Shown piece after piece: positions 53,863 to 63,334 of a stretch of DNA of 64,000 nucleotides. The position numbers and the translations under genes were made by a program. The first letter of the stretch is position 1, and each line of letters starts with the position of its first letter. The stretch comes from Tolypothrix campylonemoides VB511288 (GTDB lineage: Bacteria; Cyanobacteriota; Cyanobacteriia; Cyanobacteriales; Nostocaceae), in NCBI GenBank assembly GCA_000828075.3, contig JXCB02000001.1, positions 887,670 to 951,669 of the forward strand. Reading direction: 5' to 3'. The notes beneath the pieces are model-generated. The model saw only the letters and a list, made by a program, of their open reading frames with translations. It searched no databases and was not told the DNA's origin.

Positions 53863-54408
53863 ATTGTATCTATTAACTACACTTTATTCAACTCGTTATA
53901 CTTTGTAGTAACGACTTCAGTCCTTGCCATATCACCCAAAGAGGACTAAAGCCCTCACTACGAACTTATCAAGGTTGTATGACTGGACTTGATATTATTA
54001 GGTTTTTATGCAGATGAACTAGTGGATAATAGACCCGCCTACTTAAAGCACGAGATTGCCACTGGCTTTTTTATCTAAAATCAAGCACTTTGCAGTTTAT
54101 ACTTAGTGCTTAAACAACATTCAACTTTTCAGATGAGTGTTACCCTGTAGAATTTTCAGACTAGCTGGTTCTAGGTGGGGTGAGAATTGCCTTGCCCTTT
54201 GGGCTGGTCATTCTTTCCCATTGCCTATCTCAAAACTGCATATTTTAATTTTGCTTACACCTACTAATACCTGGATACCTAAGACAGGAAGTAACCCTTT
54301 TGTGGAGGCTACAAAACATAGAATTCTTGACAATCGGGAATTCCTAATATCCATAGGTAAGGTCAAATATGTCCAATCATGCAATCTTGATTAATCAGGG
54401 AGATAAAA
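53863..54408. other. Intergenic region with one dispersed element
   Basis: The element at about 53907-53998 (TTTGTAGTAACGACTTCAGTCC ... GGACTAAAGCCCTCACTACGAAC, ending AACTTATCAAGGTT...GGACTTGATAT) is related to that at 10731-10850. A frame at 54137-54394 lacks any recognisable pattern and a good ribosome site, so I do not call it. Confidence 0.45.
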
Positions 54409-54594
54409 ATGTTTATCCACACTACCAAATCCGATTTAGATGAGCTTTTTAAAGACTATGGTGAAGTTCAAACATCGAAAAGAATTAACGATCAAGGTGC
54501 TGTGTTTGTGCAGCTAGACAAGAATCCAGGGGAAGAGAACCTTTGTGGTCAGATTAGAAGCGGGGGCACTGGCAGTGGGCAAGAATGTAGTTAA
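54409..54594 (+). CDS. Small hypothetical protein, weakly RRM-like
   Basis: 61 residues with AGGGAG about nine bases before ATG 54409. FIHTTKSDLDELFKDYGEV followed by GAVFVQLDKN recalls the first helix and third strand of RNA-recognition motifs, but the RNP-1 aromatic pattern is not complete and the C-terminal Gly/Ser-rich end is foreign. It is either a remnant or an unknown small protein. It sits tail to tail with the STAND-WD40 gene. Confidence 0.35.
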   Translation: MFIHTTKSDLDELFKDYGEVQTSKRINDQGAVFVQLDKNPGEENLCGQIRSGGTGSGQECS

Positions 54595-54628
54595 TTTTCG
54601 TATACAAAGATAGGAGTAAATTTAGCAT

Positions 54629-54751
54629 ATGAATGAAGTTACACAGACAAAGCAACAAATTCTATGTCTAGCAACACATACACCCAATATAGGCATAGAT
54701 GAAGAGTTGAACGCAATTAGCGCTGTTATGCAAGGACGCAACATGCTATAA
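54629..54751 (+). pseudogene. 40-residue fragment resembling a CHAT-domain N-terminus
   Basis: From ATG 54629 (AGGAG at 54612-54616) the frame gives QQILCLATHTPNIGIDEELN, then AISAVMQGRNML and a stop. The pattern K-I-L-x-L-A-x-x-P-x-x-x-x-L-x-x-D-E-E opens many cyanobacterial CHAT proteins, such as ISILSANPKNTDKLRLDQE in the gene at 59507. The peptide ends before the catalytic His and Cys. It looks like the stump of a second CHAT gene pointing the opposite way. Confidence 0.45.
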
Positions 54752-54783
54752 CTTAGATGATTCATGTTTTAGCACAACCTATA

Positions 54784-57700
54784 TCAATTACATAAATTGT
54801 TGGAAGTATTTGATCGAATCTTTAAGTAATCGCGAACCTGACTGCATCCTTTCTTTAACAATCCCTTCAAACTGAGATCTGACACATTCCATAGTAAAAC
54901 AACTTTATCTGCACCAGCAGAAGCCAACCATTTGCTATCGGGACTGAAACTCACAGCACCCACACCAGTCTGGTGTCCAATTAGCGTCGTGATTAACGTT
55001 CCATCCCGTTGCCAAAGTTTAATCGTCCCATCGCTACTGGCGGAGGCGATCATTTGTCCATCGGGGCTAAAGCTGGCATGAAGCACCAAAGCTGTGTGTT
55101 CACTTAGTGTTTTGATTAACGTACCATCCCTTTGCCAAAGCTTTATTGTTTTGTCACCACTGGCGGTGACGATTGTTTGTCCATCCGGACTGAAACCAAC
55201 AGATTTAATTTCACTTGTATGTCCTTTAAGTCTTCCGAGTTCTTTACCCCCAGAACTCCACAACTTTACGGTCTTGTCATCGCCAGCAGTGGCAATTGTT
55301 CCGTCGGAACTGAAAGCAACACTCAATACTCTACCACTGTGTTCTGTTAGAGTTCTAAGTTCTTTACCGTCTAAACTCCAAAGTTTCGCGGTTCCATCAG
55401 CACTGGCTGAGGCGATCGTCTTTCCGTCGCGACTGAAGCTAACGGACATCACCCGATCTTGATGTCCTCGCAGTATTTTCGGAGCTTGTCCGTATACATC
55501 CCAAAGCTTAATAGTCTGGTCATCACCAGCACTAGCAATGGTTTTTCCATCTGGACTAAAACTAACAGAATTGACCCAACCTCGATCCCCTCTGATACTA
55601 GAGAGTAACTGACCTTCTCGACTCCAGATCCTTACCGTTCCATCAAGACTTGCACTTGCGATTCTTTTACCATCCGGGCTGAACCTAGCATCAACTACAT
55701 TGTTCTGATGTCCCACTAGAACAGTCAACCAGCTTCGATTGACCTGCCAAAACTTCGTGATGCCATCGTTACCAACAGTAGCAAGGATCTTTCCATCTGG
55801 ACTAAAAGCTACACTGGTAATTGCCCCCTTATGACCAGCCCAAGTATCCAGTAATCTACCATCTCGCGCCCAGAGTCTAACGATTCCATCCTGACTACCA
55901 GAAGCAATCGTTTGTCCATTGCTACTCAAACTAACGCTCCATACTCCTTCTGGATGCGGAAGGCTTTGTAGAAGTTGCCCCTCTTGATTCCATAACTTCA
56001 CTGTTCGATCTAGACTGGCAGTGGCAAGAAACTGACCGTCGCGGCTGAGGTCTGCACTCCCAACAGAGTCAGAATGTTTGTCGAGAGTTTTTAGTAGCTT
56101 GCCATCCCGGCTCCAGAGCTTTACCGTTTTGTCTTCACTAACCGTGACAATCTGATTTCCGTTAGGACTAAAACTTACCTGCCTCACTGCTCCGCGATGT
56201 CCTTCTAAAGTTTTGAGCAATCGACCGTCAATTCCCCACAGTTTCGCTGTATTATCTTGATTGCCAGTGGCGATGGTTTTACCATCAGGGCTGAAGTGGA
56301 CACTAAAAATCATGCTGCTATTATGAGCTTGGATCAACCGTATTAACTTACCATTGCGATCCCAAAGCCTAACCGTTTTATCTAGACTACCAGAAGCGAT
56401 CGTTTTTTCATCGGGACTAAAACTAATGCTCATCACTGGCTTTGTATGTCCTTTCAAAGTCGTGATTAGACTACCATCAGAACGCCACAGCTTTACTGTG
56501 CGATCGTAACTACCTGTAGCCACCATCTGACCATCCGGGCTAAAACTGACACTTTGAACAGCTTTGTCATGCCCTTCCAGCCGGTTACGCTCTCGCGTCC
56601 AGTAAACCCCTTCCCCCAATGTTTCGTGCATGTCACTCTGCGTTTGTGGATTGGCATTACCCCAAATTTGTGATTTTGAGCGCTTGGCTGCATCCAATCC
56701 GACTAGTAAAGCATCCAACTTATTTCTATTAGCAGCAAAACGAGCTTGTGAGGTTTGCCGTAGAGCAGCGAGCTGACCTGTTTCGGCTCTTTGATAATGA
56801 AATGTTGAGAAAGCGGCTAGCGCTAATGTCACAGTGGAAAAAACAGATAGTCCAATAACTGTTCGGCGGCGTTGGCGATCGCGCCTTCCTATACTAGCAT
56901 CAATAAACTGATTGGCAATATCACCAAACCCACCCAACACCTGATTAAATACCTCATTCCGTCTAAGTTCCAAAGCTTGCTCTAATCTTGAGCCACTCCA
57001 CAGTTCATCATCTACTTTCGTCTTTTGCCAGTGTGCGACATCTTCATTTAAACGGTTGCGGAGGGCGATGCTATTACGGTTTTCTCCAATCCATTCATTC
57101 AACCGTGTCCAAGATGTCAGTAAAGCTTCATGGGCAATCTCTACGGTGGAGACTTCAGACTGAGGTTGATAATTGCTCACTAACAAGTTTTGATCTATCA
57201 ACTGAGCCAACACTTTTTGTTCGAGTGGATCGTTAAACTCAAATCGCATCGCCCGTCTACGAACGGGTTTCCACTGAGTTCCCGATTCTTCATCCCCACC
57301 AATCTCAACGAGCCTCAAAAAGATGCGTTGCACGCACGTTTGCTCTTCTTTTGTCAAGTTGTTGTAATTTTTCTCAATCCGTTGGTGGAGTGCGCCCCAC
57401 ACGCCACCCAACTGCCGATGGGTATTGATATTGAGAGTGCGATCCTGAATATCGTGATTTTTAACTTCTGTTTCCCACACTAAATTCAGCGTGTATTGCA
57501 ACAACGGCAAATATCCTGCTTGTCCCTGGACATTTTGGATGATTTCCTCCACCAATCCCACCTCAAACACTACCCCATGCTGAGCAGCAGGCTGTTCGAT
57601 TGCTAACCGCAACTCATCCCGTTGCATCTCAGCAATGAATGGACGATGTTTATCTGTAGCCTTGACAAGCTGGGGATAAGGACTTAAGTGATCGAGAAAA

Positions 57701-58416
57701 TCAGCCCGCATCGTCGCCACAATTTTGACGGAACGCTGTTTAGTTTTACTCAATTGCACCAAGCTGTCGATAAACTGGTCGCGCTTTTGGGATTGACTGG
57801 TAGTGAACAGCTCCTCAAACTGGTCAATAAAGATGAGCCAATAATCATCAGGCTGCTTCAGGCGATTTACTACCTGAGTGAGCGTACCAGCTTTAGCCTC
57901 ACGGGCGATTTGGGCTTCTGTTTGCTTGTATTTACTGAGTAAGCTGGCATAAAAAGATTCAAAAGGGTCACTATCTGGGGTAAACGTCAGGTGTACAAAT
58001 CGCGATCGCCATTTCTGTAACAGCCAGGGAATTAAACCGGCTCGCACCACTGATGACTTGCCACTACCACTAGCTCCTAAAAGTAAAATTAAGTTCGTTT
58101 GTTCTAGTTCATTGACCAAACCTGTGAGAAATTGGTCACGACCAAAAAATAGGTCTTTGTCTTCTGGCTCAAATTTCTTTAATCCTTTGTAAGGTGAAGT
58201 TTCTATAAATTGACGGGTTTTAATCTCTTCAACAGCGATTTGTAAAATCTCTGTCTTGTTAAAAGTAACAATGTTGCTGTCACCCTGAATCTGAACATTA
58301 TCATCGCCGATCGCCGCTATCATTCCACCACCCAATGTGGCGTTTTCCACCTGCTGCTGAAGAATTGGCTGTTGGGTGGGTAGCGAATTTTCCTGATTGT
58401 GCATAGGTTGGTTCAT
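54784..58416 (-). CDS. STAND NTPase with 14 WD40 repeats
   Basis: 1210 residues. A Gly-rich N-terminal segment (GGGMIAAIGDDNVQIQGDSN, 29-48) precedes SPYKGLKKFEPEDKDLFFGRD, the entry to the nSTAND1 NTPase. Walker A is GASGSGKSS at 114-122 and Walker B is WLIFIDQFEELF. A helical region and a membrane-like segment (about 520-545) follow. From about 625 on I count 14 WD40 units with the GH...W spacing, enough for two seven-blade propellers. STAND proteins sense a ligand and oligomerise; the WD40 part is the likely sensor. It overlaps the CHAT gene by four bases, so it should control that protease. Confidence 0.9.
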   Translation of the reverse strand: MNQPMHNQENSLPTQQPILQQQVENATLGGGMIAAIGDDNVQIQGDSNIVTFNKTEILQIAVEEIKTRQFIETSPYKGLKKFEPEDKDLFFGRDQFLTGLVNELEQTNLILLLGASGSGKSSVVRAGLIPWLLQKWRSRFVHLTFTPDSDPFESFYASLLSKYKQTEAQIAREAKAGTLTQVVNRLKQPDDYWLIFIDQFEELFTTSQSQKRDQFIDSLVQLSKTKQRSVKIVATMRADFLDHLSPYPQLVKATDKHRPFIAEMQRDELRLAIEQPAAQHGVVFEVGLVEEIIQNVQGQAGYLPLLQYTLNLVWETEVKNHDIQDRTLNINTHRQLGGVWGALHQRIEKNYNNLTKEEQTCVQRIFLRLVEIGGDEESGTQWKPVRRRAMRFEFNDPLEQKVLAQLIDQNLLVSNYQPQSEVSTVEIAHEALLTSWTRLNEWIGENRNSIALRNRLNEDVAHWQKTKVDDELWSGSRLEQALELRRNEVFNQVLGGFGDIANQFIDASIGRRDRQRRRTVIGLSVFSTVTLALAAFSTFHYQRAETGQLAALRQTSQARFAANRNKLDALLVGLDAAKRSKSQIWGNANPQTQSDMHETLGEGVYWTRERNRLEGHDKAVQSVSFSPDGQMVATGSYDRTVKLWRSDGSLITTLKGHTKPVMSISFSPDEKTIASGSLDKTVRLWDRNGKLIRLIQAHNSSMIFSVHFSPDGKTIATGNQDNTAKLWGIDGRLLKTLEGHRGAVRQVSFSPNGNQIVTVSEDKTVKLWSRDGKLLKTLDKHSDSVGSADLSRDGQFLATASLDRTVKLWNQEGQLLQSLPHPEGVWSVSLSSNGQTIASGSQDGIVRLWARDGRLLDTWAGHKGAITSVAFSPDGKILATVGNDGITKFWQVNRSWLTVLVGHQNNVVDARFSPDGKRIASASLDGTVRIWSREGQLLSSIRGDRGWVNSVSFSPDGKTIASAGDDQTIKLWDVYGQAPKILRGHQDRVMSVSFSRDGKTIASASADGTAKLWSLDGKELRTLTEHSGRVLSVAFSSDGTIATAGDDKTVKLWSSGGKELGRLKGHTSEIKSVGFSPDGQTIVTASGDKTIKLWQRDGTLIKTLSEHTALVLHASFSPDGQMIASASSDGTIKLWQRDGTLITTLIGHQTGVGAVSFSPDSKWLASAGADKVVLLWNVSDLSLKGLLKKGCSQVRDYLKIRSNTSNNLCN

Positions 58417-59507
58417 AAACTCAAACCAAAGAAATTCTTAGGCACACCCAGCCAAGCAGGTAGTTGTATCAGTATTAATTTAATATTCTCCCATAGAGTA
58501 AAAGTAGCGACAGTTTCAGTTGCAGTTTTTAATGTTTCTGTCATCCGTTTGAGATTTCCGGCTGCTAACTGTTTATCCGGTTCATCTGATTGCGCTTCTT
58601 CCTTGGCTGCTGCTAAATACCTGAGTGATTTTTGTTTTGTTGCTTCTGGCAATTGAGAGGTTGATTGAATCAACTGCTCAATCTTTGCTAGTAACTGAAT
58701 GACTTCTTGTTGGGTTAGCTGTTTCTCATTGGTAGAGGCAGTATTTTTAATCTTCATAGTTTGTTGGTTGCGGTTGCCTTGTACTGCCTGCATTCCACCG
58801 TACATTTGCCCACCACTAAGACTTTGGGAAATTCCACCGGAGTATCTTGGTTGTGAGTTGTTTTCTTCTGATGCCAACACTACACCTCTGGAGTTGGTTT
58901 CGCGTTGTGTTTGTTCACCACTCGTTTGTGCATCAAAAGAAGACGATGAGCGCCGCCTTGCTTTGAGTACTGGTGTTTCTGACTCTGGAACTCCTTGTAA
59001 GTCGATAGAAGCACAACCAACTTCAAAACAATCCTCATAAGGTCTGCCAACACCTAATGCATCATAAAATCCAATGGCAAACTCAATAGCAGCCACATCC
59101 CCAATCGCCTTATTCATGCCGACAACATAATCAATATGTTGGTGAATTGCCTCTGCTTGGGCTTGCGAATAGCAGGCGTTGAGCAAAACACACTCAATCT
59201 TGCCCTGAAACAACCCAAATAACCTTGCCAGCGATTCTGTACTCACGAGTTGCACTTGTCCAAGATTATTCTCTAAAGCTAAGCCATCACTACCTGAACC
59301 ATGTCCAGAAAAGTGAACAATCGCTGGTTGGTGTTCCAACAGTGCGCGGCGCAGATCTTCAACTCGTATCGCCTCGGAGGTAACGATTTCAAACTGCTCT
59401 CGATTGTTAGCACGTTTGATCGCCGCCTTAATTTCCCGCACCTCTTGGTCTAGGCGCAATTTATCTGTATTTTTAGGATTTGCCGATAATATTGAGATTT
59501 TTTTCAT
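58413..59507 (-). CDS. CHAT-domain (caspase-like) protease
   Basis: 364 residues from ATG 59507 (MKKISILSANPKN). A frame 16 codons longer begins in an unconserved Cys-rich stretch. The caspase-type dyad is present: His69 in HFSGHGS and Cys112 in LLNACYS. A linker rich in Ser and Gln contains GGMQAVQGNRNQQT, like the Gly-rich segment at the NTPase N-terminus. A helical domain (about 255-335) ends with LWENIKLILIQLPAWLG. It heads a two-gene operon with the STAND-WD40 gene and is probably an effector of programmed death or antiphage defence. Confidence 0.88.
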   Translation of the reverse strand: MKKISILSANPKNTDKLRLDQEVREIKAAIKRANNREQFEIVTSEAIRVEDLRRALLEHQPAIVHFSGHGSGSDGLALENNLGQVQLVSTESLARLFGLFQGKIECVLLNACYSQAQAEAIHQHIDYVVGMNKAIGDVAAIEFAIGFYDALGVGRPYEDCFEVGCASIDLQGVPESETPVLKARRRSSSSFDAQTSGEQTQRETNSRGVVLASEENNSQPRYSGGISQSLSGGQMYGGMQAVQGNRNQQTMKIKNTASTNEKQLTQQEVIQLLAKIEQLIQSTSQLPEATKQKSLRYLAAAKEEAQSDEPDKQLAAGNLKRMTETLKTATETVATFTLWENIKLILIQLPAWLGVPKNFFGLSL

Positions 59508-60679
59508 AATGCTATCTGTTCTCGAACATAGTTTTTGACAAAAACAGTTAGTCAATAGATGAATTTGGTTAATTGTTTGCTTATCTAAATTTTCAATAGT
59601 TGTCAGTCAAATCAACTTATGCAGTTAGAGAAGTCATCCAGTACAATACAGCTTTTGACAGGATATCTACCCATTGTTTAGCAAGGATTAAGAAACTTAA
59701 TTTTTAGCAACTTCACAAGCGCAATATGCGATCGCATATCCCGCTTTTCACTTCATTGCAATACAGTGGGAACCCCTTCCCTAGTTGGGCTATTCATTAC
59801 CCGCATCTTTCTTAAGATTAGTGAAATGGAGACAGGGGAAGGATTGTACAGGCGTACATAGTTAGAGGGGTTGACACAGAGTACGGAAAGTGTATGAGAA
59901 GGATTGTTGTAGGCTAGCCTGCCAAAGGGAGAAGCTTAGCTAACCTCAAAGAGGTAGATGATGCAGAGGTGGGCACAACAATAGACTTCTTGCATTCATT
60001 CAAAAAATGTGAATGTCATTACTTACGAAACCCAGTATAGCTAGCAATCTCCAGAGATGTTCTCACTCGGTAAACATGACAATTCAACCATTTTTGCAAG
60101 AGATCTAATAGCGATCGCCACGCCCCACGCCCAGCACGTAAGCTCCCACCCGGTGAAGGTACGCGCAGGGTGTCCGTAAGGACTCAAGGCTTTAACCTCC
60201 CACACATGGTTTTCAAAAAAAAATGCGTTTGTTCCGCCTTGGTGCTGCATAACTATCGTTTTCTGCCGGTAATGAACTAATAGTTATAGGATTTACGCAC
60301 TTTACTTTAAGACAGTTCGTGCATCAAAGGCACTGCACTCAGTCTTCTTGGTTGAACTGCTCACAATAGTGTTAATTTTTCCATTTGTATCCTAAAAATG
60401 CATAACTTAAGCATGGTTACATCTATTGAAAATACACAAGGACAACTGATTTATGTTTAACTTCTCTTGAACAAACCAAGTAAGGCTTAATGCATACAAA
60501 AAAACTTTTGGCATACTTTTTAAGTCTGTCAATTCTTTGGAAATAAACAAAAATTTAAATGAAGTAATTTTTTTTACTTTTTACGTTCTCAAGCAATTTT
60601 TTGCTCAAATACAAACCCTTGATTATCCAATAATCAACAAAAAATATCCTAAATAATAATTGTCTCAGGAGAAAAATAC
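59508..60679. other. 1.2-kb intergenic region
   Basis: No gene is supported. The minus frame at 60041-60250 covers a GC-rich stretch (CACGCCCAGCACGTAAGCTC, CACCCGGTGAAGG, GTGTCCGTAAGGACTCAAGG) that looks like repeat or transposon-end sequence, not coding sequence. The segment 60500-60660 is strongly AT-rich and should hold the MFS promoter. The CHAT operon promoter should lie at 59510-59700. Confidence 0.45.
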
Positions 60680-61915
60680 ATGAGTTCATTAGTAAAGACA
60701 ATCAACAGTAAGAATGCCAAAAACCTACAAGTTGATTTCAATCTCGTTTTGATAATTTGTATATCATTAGTAGCAATTAGTGGAATACTGAGCATTAATC
60801 CTATAATGCCAAACATTGCACAAGCATTCAATATTCCACCCCAAGAAATTGGACTAGTAATGACAATATTTCTGATGCCAACTACAGTTGGTACTCTGAT
60901 TTTTGGGGCATTAGCTGACCGTATTGGTACGAAGAAAATCCTGATTCCTTCTCTGCTACTATTTGGAGTTGGCGGAATATTATGCGCGTGCGCTAATAAT
61001 TTTCGCAGCTTATTGGAGTGGCGGTTTTTGGCAGGTGTAGGTGCTGCTAGTTTAGAGTCTTTGGAGCTCACTCTGATCAGCGATTTATATAGTGGTAAAA
61101 TGCTCACTTCTGCGATGGGGTTTAACGCCGCAATGATTGGCATTGCTGCCACAATTTATCCTCTGATTGGTGGGTTCTTAGGCGAGTTGAGTTGGCGATA
61201 TCCGTTTTTACTATCGGTATTAGCCTTTCCAGTAGCATTGTTAATTTCTCAGAAGTTGAAGGTCGCAAGCAAGCAAAAGAATACTCAGACTTTGAATCTG
61301 GGCATCTATCTCAAAAATACCTGTGATAATATTAAGAATCCTCAAGTATTTGGGCTACTGTTTACGGTGTTTTCCTTATTCGTCATTGAGTTAGGTACTT
61401 TCTATACCTATATCCCAATTTATGCAGGAACTCAACTAGGCGCTTCAGTAGCAGAAATTGGTATTCTTATTTGCTGTCAATCCATAGCTTTTTGCTTTGC
61501 TGCTTCTCAACTAGGATTTTTGGCAAGTAAGCTTTCAAAAAAAAGCTTAATCATATCAGGTTTTCTTCTGTGTGGTTTGTCACTACTACTTATGCCTGCA
61601 ACTCATAACACTTGGTTGCTGATCATTCCCTGTATTATATTTGGTGTATCTGCAGCCTTTGCTTTACCAACGCTGCAAGCAATGTTAGCAGAAATTGCCC
61701 CAGAAGGCTACCGCGCTGGATTTATGGCGCTTAATGTTACAGTTCAATCACTGGGAAGAGCGCTAGGTCCGTTACTTGCAGGTATTGCTTACGGTGTTTG
61801 GGGAATTCAAGGAGTTTTTTATGCTAGTGCTGTTCTTACCATCATCACAGTTGTCGTATTTGGTTTGCTGCTAACTTCCAAAAAAACGAAAGCCGTTGAA
61901 CAGCTAGAGTTGTAA
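60680..61915 (+). CDS. MFS transporter, DHA1-like
   Basis: 411 residues with about 12 membrane segments. The loop 2-3 motif GALADRIGTKKIL and the WRFLAGVGAASLES region mark a major facilitator of the drug/H+ antiporter type. It would export small molecules using the proton gradient; the substrate is unknown. The start is ATG 60680 after AGGAG (60667-60671). It stands alone and is followed by a clear terminator. Confidence 0.9.
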   Translation: MSSLVKTINSKNAKNLQVDFNLVLIICISLVAISGILSINPIMPNIAQAFNIPPQEIGLVMTIFLMPTTVGTLIFGALADRIGTKKILIPSLLLFGVGGILCACANNFRSLLEWRFLAGVGAASLESLELTLISDLYSGKMLTSAMGFNAAMIGIAATIYPLIGGFLGELSWRYPFLLSVLAFPVALLISQKLKVASKQKNTQTLNLGIYLKNTCDNIKNPQVFGLLFTVFSLFVIELGTFYTYIPIYAGTQLGASVAEIGILICCQSIAFCFAASQLGFLASKLSKKSLIISGFLLCGLSLLLMPATHNTWLLIIPCIIFGVSAAFALPTLQAMLAEIAPEGYRAGFMALNVTVQSLGRALGPLLAGIAYGVWGIQGVFYASAVLTIITVVVFGLLLTSKKTKAVEQLEL

Positions 61916-61954
61916 AATTAATTTTCTAGGCGGAAAAATTTTTATAATCGTTAG

Positions 61955-61990
61955 GGTCGAGAGAAAGATAACTACTCGACCTTTTGTTTT
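61955..61990 (+). terminator. Factor-independent terminator after the MFS gene
   Basis: GGTCGAG (61955-61961) and CTCGACC (61975-61981) form a stem with a 13-base loop, followed by TTTTGTTTT. It is 40 bases after the MFS stop. The following stretch to 62326 is AT-rich with no gene and should hold the promoter of the sensor gene. Confidence 0.75.
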
Positions 61991-62326
61991 GGAAAAAACT
62001 GTATATATTTTTCTTTTAAACAGGTGATTCTATTTGTTGCGCTTGTCTCGATTTAACCCCTAGCTTTTGACAAGATTTTTGTTTTCTTAAGAAAGAACTC
62101 ACAAGTCAGAATTCAGAAACTAGAAAAAATAAGAATTCTGTACTCCTAAGTCATGATTCGGGTTATTGCACTGTGGAATTTCCGTTAAGAAAAAAGAATT
62201 CTAAGCGTAGTTGACTGAATTCTCCAAATTTATCCTTGAAATCATTCTGATTTATGTGTTCTTCTCAATCCTTGTTTTTGTGATTGATAATTAACATAGT
62301 TTATTTATACATGACATTGTAGAGAT

Positions 62327-63277
62327 ATGTTAAGAACAACTTCACAAAATCTTAACAATTTAGGATTAGCTCAAAAGCTAACCATACTACTACTTGTAAT
62401 ATTTCTAGGAGGAATTACCTTTAGTGGTATTGCTTTGGCTAATATCCTGAATTATAAAGCTCAAAATGAAATTACTTCCAATGCTTTATTGCTGTTGCGA
62501 ACTCTAAACTCTGTTCGTTATTATACAAACACTGAAGTGACTCCACACTTGCAGGCGAGTTTAGGGGATCAGGGGTTTTTGCCGCAAACTGTTCCTGCTT
62601 ATTCGTCCCGTAAAGTTTTTGATCTCCTACGTAAAGATAACAATTCCTATCAGGACTTTTTGTATAAAGAAGCAATGCTAAATCCCACTAATCCTCAAGA
62701 CATGGCTGATAGCTTTGAAAAAGCAATTATACAAAATTTCGCTCTTAAGAAAAATATGCAACAAACATCAGGATATCGTTCTTTTCAGGGAGAAAAATAC
62801 TTTTATGTTGCTCGCCCCTTAGCTATCAATGATGGTAGTTGCTTGAGATGTCACAGTACCCCTGAAGTTGCACCCAAGGAAATGATTAAGATCTATGGAG
62901 ATCTTAATGGTATGGGGTGGAAATTGAATGAAGTTCTGGGGACTCAAATTGTTTCTGTACCAACGAATGAAGTTTTGCAGAAAACTCGTCAATCTTTGAT
63001 TTTGGTGATGGGTATTGTGACGATCATTTTTGCGATCGCCATCTACATGGCTAACTTTTGGCTGAAGCAGTATGTTGTTCGACCAATCAAACGCGTCGTT
63101 AGGGTTGCAGAAGCTGTAAGTACGGGTGATATGGAGGCTGATTTTGAGAAAGTATCTAACGATGAAGTCGGCAGTTTGGTGGAAGCCTTTACACGTATGA
63201 AGTTGAGTTTGGTGATGGCAATTAGAAGGTTGGAACAATACCGTATAGACCATCGCGAATCCCACGATAAGTTATGA
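62327..63277 (+). CDS. DUF3365 (Tll0287-like) heme sensor with HAMP domain, no output domain
   Basis: 316 residues. A membrane segment at about 17-40 leads to a periplasmic DUF3365 domain (about 45-215) with a c-type heme motif CLRCH (Cys172, Cys175, His176). A second membrane segment (about 224-245) is followed by HAMP (VVRPIKRVVRVAEAVSTGD ... VGSLVEAFTRM) and a short basic tail. Related proteins continue with a kinase or cyclase domain; this one stops. It may signal through a partner or be a redox/gas sensor dimer with an unknown output. Confidence 0.85.
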   Translation: MLRTTSQNLNNLGLAQKLTILLLVIFLGGITFSGIALANILNYKAQNEITSNALLLLRTLNSVRYYTNTEVTPHLQASLGDQGFLPQTVPAYSSRKVFDLLRKDNNSYQDFLYKEAMLNPTNPQDMADSFEKAIIQNFALKKNMQQTSGYRSFQGEKYFYVARPLAINDGSCLRCHSTPEVAPKEMIKIYGDLNGMGWKLNEVLGTQIVSVPTNEVLQKTRQSLILVMGIVTIIFAIAIYMANFWLKQYVVRPIKRVVRVAEAVSTGDMEADFEKVSNDEVGSLVEAFTRMKLSLVMAIRRLEQYRIDHRESHDKL

Positions 63278-63334
63278 CGGTGCTAAAGTTGTAGAATATT
63301 AAAGCAAAAATTGAGCTAGTTGTTCTAACTTGTT

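Noticed and set aside
54137-54394. 85-residue plus-strand frame
   Set aside because: No Shine-Dalgarno, no domain pattern, and irregular composition.
60041-60250. 69-residue minus-strand frame
   Set aside because: It covers GC-rich repeat-like sequence with no ribosome site or family signature.
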